From Lampris incognitus (taxonomy: Eukaryota; Chordata; Actinopteri; Lampriformes; Lampridae), in contig NC_079219.1 of assembly GCF_029633865.1 (NCBI RefSeq), positions 10,977,420-11,041,419 on the forward strand: DNA of 64,000 nucleotides, given 5' to 3'. The number at the start of each line of letters is the position of its first letter. Positions within the stretch are counted from its first letter, which is position 1. Position numbers and translations under genes: made by a program. Positions 1 to 11,213 of this stretch are shown in pieces. The notes beneath the pieces are model-generated. The model was not told the origin of the DNA. It saw nothing but the letters and a program-made list of their open reading frames with translations, and ran no database searches.

Positions 1-909
1 ATGTGATTTGTATTACGTTCAAGAACCAGACGTCTTCAGTGAGAAAGGCTGTTTGTTAGGTTAGAGATGGCCTTGTTCTAGAATATAACTCATTTTGATC
101 TGATAAATCCCAAACAATCTCTGTCATCACTGTGACATCACAGACAAATTCTGTGTCACAACACAAACAGTGGGGTGTTGTCCATTGTCCTTTACCGCAT
201 CGACACATTTTCCGAGATTTTGGCAAATATATTTGACAGCTCTGAGTTCATTTATTTTCAGTGACCTGGCTTGGTGATGTCATCGTGTACTTCACCTTCA
301 GTCAATCACCATTAACAATTAGCATGATGTCAGAGTAATGTCAGTTATGATGCCATCATTAACACTAGAAAGAAATGATGCAGCTGGTGTTTGAAATTCC
401 TAAACGGCAAACTGAAGACAATGTGAAGACAAAAGACCCCTGGTGTTTCGCTGTAACATGGGTATGAAAGCTAATTGGGCTTTCACACTTGTTTGCTTTG
501 TTGCGGATGAACTGCATCGTTCCTCTGAGCTTTACACTATAAACCAGTCGTTTGAATTTCAGAATTCTGGCAGGCGACTTCTTACTTTGTAATCACTTGG
601 ACTGATACAACACAACAACAACAACAACCAGAAAGAAAAACCACACTTGTCAACAGATATTCATTAGATCAATTTCATAAATATGGATGCATCATGGTAC
701 TGATCCCAGGCCCTTTTCTAAAAGACAAAGTTGAGGAGGAGATTATTTTTCTTGTTCAAAATTTTCCACTAGTCATTAGCGCCCATGCACTGTGGGTGAC
801 GAGGCATTCCTCCATTTGGTGGAATCCCAATGTGAACAATGTGTTTAGCAATAAAGACTGACCTGAAAACTTCAGGATGTGTCAGAGAACTTTTCAAATA
901 TCTATGCTA
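1..909. other. no gene recognised
   Basis: AT-rich sequence without a recognisable coding exon or repeat family. A short (ACA)n run lies near 607-627. It probably belongs to the large intron of smad4, which is transcribed on the minus strand. Confidence 0.5.
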
Positions 910-1149
910 CTATTCGGAAATGGTCACATAGTCGCCATTCTGGATGGATTGCAAAATTAAAACACCAGACCATTTACTGGTCGATGGTGTTTTCATTATA
1001 TTCGCTGCAGCAAACCTTTTGGCAATCTTCTTGTGAATACACTTGTTTTTCACACACCACTTCAGTTGTTTTTGAATCGTTTCCTCCCTCCATATATCAA
1101 GCAATATGCCTTTCTCCTCATCAGGCCAAGGTTCTGCACCCTTACCCAC
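910..1149 (-). pseudogene. Myb/SANT-like DNA-binding domain fragment
   Basis: The minus-strand reading frame contains W-x-D-E-E-x-G-I-L-L-D-I-W followed by ETIQKQL and an IHKKIAKRFAAA helix. This is the pattern of the Myb/SANT-like domain (Myb_DNA-bind_4 type) found in fish transposon accessory proteins, especially of Harbinger elements, and in some host factors. Only the N-terminal two thirds of a domain is present; after about residue 50 the frame no longer resembles the family. No splice sites or flanking exons are convincing. I infer a transposon remnant inside the smad4 intron rather than a host gene. The frame could also be a degraded host exon. Confidence 0.5.
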
Positions 1150-2801
1150 AATGCCTCTCTCACTGTCAGCTGGTAACTTAAAATACTGTTTTTATTTCTT
1201 TATTGTTATTAAGGAAACAAACATTCTACCGGACTCAACCAGGTACCATGCCACCCGGATGTGTTCACTAGCTTTCTCACTTAAAAAAGTAGACATTACC
1301 GGACTGATGCACATAAATTCCACAATTTGAAAGCCCTAAAGGTTTATGAATTCAACTCCACCAGTCAGCATCAAGATTACAGATACTCCCAGCAATCAGA
1401 TATAATATAAAAACATGAGACAACTCCACCCTTCAAAAAATAATGTAAATGATGTGTTGCATTCATCTTAGACTATGTTGGTTCTGATGACAGCTACAAA
1501 AATATTAAAATACCCTCATTTTGTCACATACTGGGATGTCACGGTATGATCTCATGATGCTGTTTTCCTTGTGATGTTACAACAGGTGATGTCACGTGTT
1601 AATTCTGTGTTGTCAGTAATAGATATTTTCTCACTTTTTAAAATAAATGAATGTTGAAACATCTCTAAATTTCAACTGCAGTTTCCACCTTTAGAACAAA
1701 CGAATAATGAATAAAAGAGATGAAGCCATATCTCAGGGTCAGTGTTTTGCCCAGAGCCAAAGAAAGACACAACGGTGATCATCAGTCACCATAACACTCC
1801 AATGCCCTCACATTACAAGTTAGAGAGTACGTAGCTAGCTAGTTAGTTAGTTAGTGAGATGGCTGGCTAGGTACTTAATGAGTTAGTGAGTTATTGAGTT
1901 AATTAGTTAATTCATTCGTTAGCTAGCTAGCTAATGTGCTAACTCACTAAGTAGCTATCTAGCTAGCTAGTTACTTAGTAAGTTTAGTTAGTTGGCTGAT
2001 GTGGTAGAAACAAGGAACTAAAATCAAAGTGGAAACCATGACCATCAGTGTGCCACTCATTTATGTCTACTGAAAAACCTTTCGAAGGACAAGGAGGCAG
2101 ACATTCTTAACTGCTGCTATAGAGCATTTTAGGGCCGACAAATGGATTATGACTAAAAAGCAATTGTGAGGGTGGCAGTGGGAACTGTAGTAAAAACGTC
2201 AGTTTCATCACCACCACCATTTTCTCATTTTTTATGACCCTTTATTTATGCTCAAATTCTCTAATCAAGCAGTGAGAATATGTCAGCATTTTCACCATTC
2301 TGTTACAATAACTTGATTTATGAGCTCATGGAAAAATAAAACTTAAGTAAATATTTCTATTTATCTATTCGCTTTAGTTATTATTTTTAATGAAGAAGAA
2401 ATGGAGCACATTATCAACTTCATAAGTATTTGATAGACGGAGAAAAGTGGATTTCATTGCGAATTCAAGCAGAATTATCAAACATCTGATATCAGAAAAT
2501 CTCTTCACCAAATGATGCAGAAACTTTTATGCTCATGCCAAAGTGGAAAACCCTTTTCCCATATTCACCTCCTGGGTTTTCTCATGGCGTCACTCTTAGC
2601 ATCATTCGAATTGCCACAGTGCTTTTGACATTTTATTAGGCTCAGAATCATGGTCTAAATAAAAAAATTTTTTTTTTTATAAAAATGAAGAAAAAAAAGT
2701 TTTGTGCACAAAATCCATTTCGCAATATAAATTATTCAATACTTGTTAGCATGATGGGACAGATGTATCATGTTGTGTTATTACATAGTATCTAAACCCA
2801 G
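1150..2801. other. no gene recognised
   Basis: AT-rich non-coding sequence. Apart from the tetranucleotide block at 1831-1996 and A/T runs near 2660-2700, I see nothing attributable to a known family. Confidence 0.5.
1831..1996. repeat. degenerate TAGT/TAGC tetranucleotide repeat
   Basis: Repeated GTAGCTAGCTAGTTAGTTAG-like units, interrupted and diverged. Because TAGC/GCTA units are self-complementary, both halves can fold back on each other. Confidence 0.8.
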
Positions 2802-2802
2802 G

Positions 2803-3042
2803 CTGGTCTTGGTACTCCCATATAAGCAAAGCATAATAAACACCGCTACACTTAATACAACTAATGGGTCAACTTGATTTAGGTGTGCCAAAGAACCAGC
2901 ACTGAATATTGACAACTGTTAGTGCTGGCTCTGTCTGTCTGTCAATGCTGATGTGCTGGTACACCTAAATCAAACAGACTCATTCATTTTACTAGTTGCA
3001 GCTGTGTTATCCTGCCACGCTTACACCAGAATACCAAGACCC
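2803..3042. repeat. foldback (long imperfect inverted repeat) element
   Basis: The sequence from 2803 (GGTCTTGGTACTCC...) to about 2890 (...GATTTAGGTGTGCCA) reappears as an imperfect reverse complement from about 2957 (TGGTACACCTAAATC...) to 3042 (...ACCAAGACC). Arms are about 85-90 bp. The spacer also contains complementary CAGCACT/AGTGCTG parts. This is the shape of a foldback MITE; no target duplication was identified. Confidence 0.6.
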
Positions 3043-3126
3043 ACCTGTTGTGTTTTTAACCTTTAGATGGTTTTTAACATGTACATGTTAGAAAACTCAT
3101 TAAAATGGTATTGGGTTTAGTTACTC

Positions 3127-3882
3127 TTTACAGCTGCTGTAGGCAACATTGGAGAGATTAGAAATTTGATAGAAAACCCCCCAAAAAATCCACTACCCAC
3201 TCTCTCTGCTTCCTTCTTACCTCCTGTAACCCCTCCATCCAAATCAGGTTGATGCGCATACATAGGTTTGCCCATCATGACTTGCAAAATCTGTATCACT
3301 GTTGATAATCTATGCGTGTAAAAAATATAGTACTTCTCAGTGAATCTCTTAGTTACACCAACATTGTTGGTGTGAAGCACTGGTCTACTTATAGGTGAAG
3401 CATTTATGCAGATTGCTATTTCCTAAGTACCAAAGTACATGCAGCACCTTGTGTGACAACCTCTGTCCAAGATCTGTATTAATACTGTGAAGACAGTAGA
3501 ATGTATCACAGCTGTCAATCTATGCATGTAAAAAAACAAAACTGTTTTGTCCAAACTCTTCATTACTCCAACACTGTTGTCGTGAAGCACTGTTTTACTT
3601 ATCGGTGAAGTATTTATAAAGGCAGCTATTCCCAAAATACTGGGCTGCCCTGCATCTGCACACATGACTGGCATCAAGCTAGGGATGCTCCTTAGTGGTG
3701 ATTAGTTGTTTCATTCAGACCAAAATGATTTTTTGCAAATCAGAATACAGCCCAAAGGAGCAGCCAGTGAGACCAGATTTTTACAGACTACATTTACTTG
3801 ATGGATACCTGTTGGTTTAAAATAGGAATTTCACCAAATATTACAAAATGCCACTAAAGGAAAGTTACCTACAGCAGCTTTA
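3127..3882. mobile_element. MITE-like element with internal direct duplication
   Basis: The left end reads AGCTGCTGTAGGCAACATT and the right end reads, as reverse complement, AGCTGCTGTAGGTAACTTT, so the unit has terminal inverted repeats of about 20 bp. Inside, a block of about 140 bp (about 3285-3425: ...CTATGCGTGTAAAA...GTGAAGCACTGGTCTACTTAT...) is repeated in direct orientation at about 3497-3640. No transposase is encoded. The superfamily is not determined. Confidence 0.5.
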
Positions 3883-4190
3883 ACAAAAGAATTCCAGACC
3901 TTATACTATATATTTCACCTCTCGATTACCTGCCCCTATTCAAAACCGAATAACATTAGTAGTTTGCAGTTTGCCTGCAGATCTCAGACTTGCTCCAAAA
4001 CTTCTCTTTTAAAACCAAACTAAAGACCTTCCTTTTCGGCCGAACATCCTCTTAAATGAACACATCGTACTTGTTTAGATTGTATGTTGTATTTTTGCTG
4101 TTTTACTTTGTTTTTATGTAAAGCACTTAGAACTGATTTTGTATGAGATAGTGCTACACAAATAAAATGTTGAATTGAATTGAATTGAAT
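3883..4190 (+). mobile_element. L2-like LINE 3' end
   Basis: The sequence resembles the last codons of an L2/CR1-type reverse transcriptase (a degraded LAPKLLFKTKLKTFLF stretch). It is followed by the typical tail ATGTAAAGCACTTAGAAC and an ACACAAATAAAATG motif, then an (AATTG)n tail at 4170-4190. Strongly 5'-truncated. Confidence 0.6.
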
Positions 4191-4239
4191 CAGGTCATGA
4201 ACTGTTCTTACTTCAGTCTCAAGGGACAACAGGGAAAAT

Positions 4240-4800
4240 TTGTATGAATAGGTGCATTACACAATTCCTCATCTAACCCACTTGGGAGCAAACTACTGAA
4301 CCTATAGTTCCATTTAGCGTTTCACTTTAATAAATTGTTCCCAATGTCACCTCCTCTTTCATTTGCCAACACTATCTTAACTATGAGCTCCTCAAGCAAA
4401 TGCCCTGTCTTATAAAGCAGCTCTACTGGAGACTCAGTACATGTCACTACTGAATACCACTTCTTTAATACTGCTCACATGCTTTGATAGAAATGATTTC
4501 AATTTTCTAATTGTCTTGCCAACATAGTACACATTACATGAACAAATCAGTAAGTAATCACATGAGTAGTGTTGCAGGTTACATGATGTTTACAATCCCT
4601 TGCCAGTATCATCACAGCTGAAACTCTGTGCAAACTGAACTCGCATGATGCACATTTGCTACAAGGGTAACAGCCTGCAATAAAGACCTGGTTTCTTGAC
4701 AAGTTTATGTCTGACCGTTTGATTTGTTCATGTTCCCTGGGCATTTTTCGGTGAACATAGGGAGGTTTGCAAACACATTCATCAAAATCTCATCTGAAAC
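4240..4800 (-). pseudogene. Penelope-like element fragment, GIY-YIG endonuclease region
   Basis: On the minus strand, with several frameshifts and stops, the translation shows in order a Cys-rich segment (CYPCSKCASC, near 4640-4690), an HVI(T)Y strand, a degraded YVGKT-type GIY-YIG core near 4515-4540, SPVELLYKTGH-LLEEL near 4380-4440, and a C-terminal SSLLPSGLDEEL near 4255-4290. This order (Cys motif, GIY-YIG, R-G-G block, SP-GL-NEEL end) is that of the C-terminal part of Penelope-like retroelements such as fish Neptune/Poseidon types. The reverse transcriptase part is not present, so the copy is a truncated, inactive remnant. Identification rests on family memory, not on a search. Confidence 0.6.
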
Positions 4801-7049
<2,249 letters not shown>

Positions 7050-8035
7050 CTCAACACCACCTCAACATCTAAAGGGCACGGAGCCTTAAATGACGCATCA
7101 CGTTGGAAGATCTCGTTATTGTAGTAAACGTGAGGCTGCCGCTGGAGGGGCCGATGTGGTTCCTGAATCGGGATTAAAGCGTCGCAAAAAACAGAAAAAG
7201 AAAAGAAGAAGAAGAAGAAGAAGAAGATGCCTCATAAACAGAGAGTTGAGTTTGGAGCCCGGCGGAGACGCCAACCAGCAAACTGGCGGACAAATGGAAC
7301 GTGCACATGAACTCAAATACAGCGAAATGAACCAGAAAACACGTCGCCTGCCCGCGGTTCTCACCGAGGAGCCGTCGGTCGATCCGTCCGTCGGTCGGGG
7401 TTTATTTTCCGGGTACAGAGTGCCCGCTGTACCGGCGCTGTGCCGCCGCTGGTCCGGCTCCGTGTTGATGTCTGCGCCGCTCCAGACCAGACTGTCTGTC
7501 TGCCGACCTACCGACGTCCCCCCGCACACATCCTGCTATTCACTCCCCCCCCCCCTCCTCCTACTCCCCCTCCCTTCCCAGTCTGAGCAATAACAAGAGA
7601 GAGCGAGCGAGCGAGAGCGCTGTCTGAGTTGAGGTCGAGCCAATCAGCGTTCCCGTCTCATTCCAGTCGGCGCGGCCCCGGGCCAACGGTGACGCGGCTC
7701 TCTCCCCGCCGGCGGCCGAGCGTATGGAGGAGGGAGGGAGAGGCTGTCTGGGTTAACGGGTGATTGGCAGGTCGTGGCGGCGGGCTGGTTTTTTTCCACA
7801 GCGCCCGTCTCGCTGCGAAGTGCCTCCTCCTTGCGCGAAGCTGTGAATGTATTTAACCGAGGGAGCCCGCGGGTCGTGGTCCCCGCGGAGAACATCAGAG
7901 CAAGCCACGCACTCCCAAAGCTCGAGGCCACGTTTCGAGAGCGTGTTTTAAAAACGGTTGGAGCCACGCGTCGATCTCGCGTTCACGTGTTCGAGACCTC
8001 CAGCTGCAGTCACTCCTTTGCAGAAGCCACTAAGT
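7050..8035 (-). promoter_or_regulatory. CpG-island promoter, probably of smad4
   Basis: Sharp rise in CpG density and GC content, with CGCGGC, GGCGCGG and GC-box-like CCCGCC motifs. A CCAAT box sits in GAGCCAATCAGCG (7637-7649). An AAGAAG run lies at 7200-7228 and C-rich stretches at 7540-7578. A CpG island 1.4-2.6 kb upstream of the first coding exon, with AT-rich flanks, fits the untranslated first exon and promoter of smad4; bidirectional activity cannot be excluded. The open frames here are composition artefacts. Confidence 0.7.
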
Positions 8036-8379
8036 GAACTTTTCGTAATGTGGCAGCCAGTCAGTCAGACGTGCAGAAGTGTGTTGTCTGCAGGTTTCCT
8101 ATCCATTGCTTAGCCAAAAGCAAAAATTAGGAACTCGCTGAACGCGGACCCGTGGCCCTCGTGAAACAGTTTCCTTGATGAATTCATGTCAAAATTAAAT
8201 ATTGGGATCAAAAGCAAACTGCTAATTTCGATAAATGCGTGGGAAATAATTTGTTTAAGTGTTTACAATCAGTAGGCTTACTTTTATACAATGCACGATT
8301 TTTTTTTGTAAACCAAGAATCAGATGCTGGATTATAATGGTAACTATTGTAGGTAATCGGTTATTTTTTTTATTAAATA
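8036..8379. other. no gene recognised
   Basis: AT-rich sequence immediately right of the CpG island; nothing recognised. Confidence 0.5.
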
Positions 8380-8768
8380 TGTAAGAACCGTGGAAATTGT
8401 GTGAAACATAGCAGGATACGAATTGTAGTATACTATCAATACCACTAGATGGCAGTCTGTATAACAGGCCGCAATATAGAGCGCATTGCCCTAAAAAGAT
8501 TGAGACGCCATAGATTCTGAAAACCCAAACAACGTCTTGATAAGAAAATAATGGTGTATAGTGGGGCGCGATCTAGAGTCAAAGGTGTGGTCTAAGGTTA
8601 AGCCCCACAGTAGGTGGGGTCAAGCTACAGGACAAACGACAGTGCTTTGGACAGGTTGCTTCAGTTGCTCCGTGGATCAGCTCGGTATATTGTTGTATCC
8701 TTTTGTGGATTATTAACAATAAACCAATAAAGAATAAACTCAAATCAGACTTGTAAATATTGGATACA
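8380..8768 (+). other. LTR-like sequence (unproven)
   Basis: The stretch begins TGTAAGAACC and ends TTGGATACA (TGTA...TACA termini). It carries AATAAACCAATAAAG polyadenylation-like signals near the 3' end. No flanking target duplication or partner LTR was found, so a solo LTR is only a suggestion. Confidence 0.25.
8442..8455 (+). promoter_or_regulatory. CTCF-like motif
   Basis: CCACTAGATGGCAG matches the vertebrate CTCF core consensus (CCASYAGRKGGCRS) at essentially all positions. Occupancy cannot be judged from sequence. Confidence 0.45.
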
Positions 8769-9026
8769 TTGATTGATTGACTCTTGAACTTTGACTGATT
8801 GACTTTGACCCACGGTGTGTCGAGAAGAAATTCTCCCTCACATGTTCCAATTTTGTTTGGGAAATTCGATTGGTTTTCGATCTAAATTGACCATATAGTA
8901 CAGACTTGTAGTTAATCAGAAATTTTATTAAATGAAATGCATTTGATTTCTGGATGATTTTGCTGTAACATCGTGTCCTAACTGGACGCAAGTGTCCGAC
9001 TATTGCGTCGCATCTGACGCCCTCTG

Positions 9027-9236
9027 TGTAATGTCCGTAGACGCCTTGTCTTACTGACATAAGAATAATTCAAGAACGAGCCGACTTCGTAGGTTCTTAA
9101 CTGTGTAGCTTTTACTAGCGTTCATCCGAGTTACAACCTTCATAACATGCGCTTCTAACTTCCTGTATACGTCACACGCACTGCACGTACATCCGTGAGT
9201 AGGTCAAGTTAAACACGTGACCTTTCATTCATTACA
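9027..9236 (-). repeat. 3' LTR of the young gypsy element
   Basis: 210 bp, no difference from the other LTR seen by eye. Preceded on the left by CTCTG at 9022-9026. Confidence 0.95.
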
Positions 9237-9247
9237 TCTCCCCCTCT
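9237..9247 (-). promoter_or_regulatory. polypurine tract
   Basis: The minus strand reads AGAGGGGGAGA immediately before the 3' LTR, the expected plus-strand primer for reverse transcription. Confidence 0.85.
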
Positions 9248-9362
9248 AAGATTATTTTCTAAACATTTCTCTGAACATTTACTGCCAACAATTTTAACCT
9301 GTATATCACCCCCCTTTTCACAAAAAATTAAAAATCTCCCACAGTACACAAGTCCATACGCC

Positions 9363-11213
9363 TCACAAATCCAGCCGGATTGCTGGCTTGCTCACCCTGC
9401 CAGAGCGAGTAACATATGGTGTGGAAGTTGGCATTTCTGCTGCTCGGGACTCATCCGTGTTTCCACTCTCCCCTGGAGTGACATGGTCAGGATCCCTGCT
9501 GACAGAGGTGAGTGTTTTGGGTGTAGCCAACAGGTGGCGCCTGTTCCTTCTGTAATGTTCACCTTGAGCTGTCTCCACTATGTAGGATCTGGGAGTGGAG
9601 CTCTGACTGTGAACAACTGCTGGCATTGTCCATGTTTTCTGTCCATCAGGTTTGGTGAGTACTGCGTCACCCGAGTTCAGTGGGCGCAGTGTCCGCACGC
9701 CGTTCCTGCGGTTGTAGTAGAAAGCCTGCCTCGATTTGGCTGCGGCGTCAGCGGTTTTGATCAGTTCCTCTTTAGGCCAGGCCGGTTTCAGGTTATGCTG
9801 CAATGTGGGTAAGGTGGTTCTGAGTCTCCTACCCATGAGCAATTCCGCTGGACTGGCTCCAGTGGAAGAAGAGGGTGTAGCTCTGTATGTCAACAGGGCG
9901 AGGAGAGGGTCTTCCTGCCTTAATATGCTTTTGGCTATCTGAACAGCCCTCTCTGCCTGTCCATTACTCTGGGGGTAGTGTGGGCTTGAAGTCACATGGA
10001 TGAAATCATAATCCTCACTGAACCTCCTCATCTCTTCTGAAACTAGCTGTGGCCCATTATCGCTAACTACAATTTCAGGGATACCAAAACGTGCAAATGT
10101 AGCCTTCAGCCTAGCTACAACCTGACTGCTAGTAGTTGTTGGTAGATTTAGGATCTCCAAAAACCTGGAATAATAGTCAGACACTATCAAGTAGTTTTGC
10201 TTTTTGTACTCACACAGGTCTATGCCAACTTTCTGCCATGGTCTGGATGGGAGCTCACTTGACATTAAAGGCTCTTTTCTCTGTGTGTTCTTGTGTTCTC
10301 TGCAGAATTGACATTGCTGTATCTTTGTTGTAATGTGCTCTGTCATTTTGGGCCACCACACTGACTGGCTAGCTCTCTCTCTGCACTTAACTATCCCCTG
10401 GTGCCCGTCGTGTATTCTGTCTAAGATCACCTCCCTCATCTCTGTGGGAATGAAGATACGACTGCCTCTGATGACTAAACCATCTACCTCAGATAACTCC
10501 CCTCTCACCTGATAAAAGTCTCTGACTGTCTCCGGCACTTTATCGACATACTCAGGCCAGCCGTGTCTGATGAAGCCCAACACTGTCTGGAGCTGCAGAT
10601 CCCCATCCGTGCTCTGTTTTATCTCCTGCATCCTTTGAGGTGTGGCAGGCACCTGGCACACGATGGCATCAATGTGCGCTGCAACATCATCATGAGAAGC
10701 ACCATCTCCGTAGCGCTGCTCTGGGCCTCTGGAGAGTGCATCAGCTACAGCTAAAGTTTTGCCTGGTGCGTATTCAGCCACTGCATTGAAACGCATCAGC
10801 CTCATTAACAGTCTCTGGCACCTAATGGGCACATTATCCAAGTCTTTGCTGTTCATGAGAGGCACTAGTGGTTTATGATCGGTGACAAGTCTGAAATTGT
10901 CAAGCCCAAACAGGTACTTCTCGAACCTTTCACATGCCCAGACGCTGGCTAAGCACTCTTTCTCGATCTGTGCGTACCTTGTCTCTGCGTCACTCAGCCG
11001 TCGGGAGCAGTAGGCCACGGGCTTCCAGTGTTCCCCGTGCTGCTGGAGCAGAACGCCTCCCAGCCCGTAGCTGCTGGCATCTGCTGACACCACCGTAGCC
11101 TTAGTGACGTCATAAAAGGTGAGTACCGGGGTGGTGGCGAGTGCTGCTTTAAGGTCTTGGAATGCTGTGTTCTGTGCAGGTCCCCACAGCCACTCTGTCG
11201 TTGCTTTAAGCAG
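9363..11213 (-). CDS. gypsy RNase H-integrase (second part of gag-pol)
   Basis: Continues in the same frame after the TGA at 11214-11216; the first internal ATG is at 11093. RNase H begins at VVSADASSYGLGG. The integrase zinc motif reads HDGHQG...CQFC (H-x3-H...C-x2-C) and the catalytic core contains GIDLCEY, VVSDNGPQ and YPQSNGQAER, supplying the D, D and E residues. The C-terminal region resembles a gypsy integrase tail without an obvious chromodomain and ends at TGA 9363-9365, about 116 bases before the polypurine tract. No env gene. Apart from the single stop upstream, no frameshift is visible. The antisense open frames here are shadows. Confidence 0.93.
   Translation of the reverse strand: MLKATTEWLWGPAQNTAFQDLKAALATTPVLTFYDVTKATVVSADASSYGLGGVLLQQHGEHWKPVAYCSRRLSDAETRYAQIEKECLASVWACERFEKYLFGLDNFRLVTDHKPLVPLMNSKDLDNVPIRCQRLLMRLMRFNAVAEYAPGKTLAVADALSRGPEQRYGDGASHDDVAAHIDAIVCQVPATPQRMQEIKQSTDGDLQLQTVLGFIRHGWPEYVDKVPETVRDFYQVRGELSEVDGLVIRGSRIFIPTEMREVILDRIHDGHQGIVKCRERASQSVWWPKMTEHITTKIQQCQFCREHKNTQRKEPLMSSELPSRPWQKVGIDLCEYKKQNYLIVSDYYSRFLEILNLPTTTSSQVVARLKATFARFGIPEIVVSDNGPQLVSEEMRRFSEDYDFIHVTSSPHYPQSNGQAERAVQIAKSILRQEDPLLALLTYRATPSSSTGASPAELLMGRRLRTTLPTLQHNLKPAWPKEELIKTADAAAKSRQAFYYNRRNGVRTLRPLNSGDAVLTKPDGQKTWTMPAVVHSQSSTPRSYIVETAQGEHYRRNRRHLLATPKTLTSVSRDPDHVTPGESGNTDESRAAEMPTSTPYVTRSGRVSKPAIRLDL

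Noticed and set aside
7090..8037. Open frames of 87 to 167 codons in the CpG island
   Set aside because: GC-rich composition produces open frames on both strands; no conserved protein and no splice logic.
8380..9026. 5' LTR and leader of an element running into the gypsy insertion
   Set aside because: No primer-binding site after 8768, no partner LTR and no target duplication; kept only as an LTR-like stretch.
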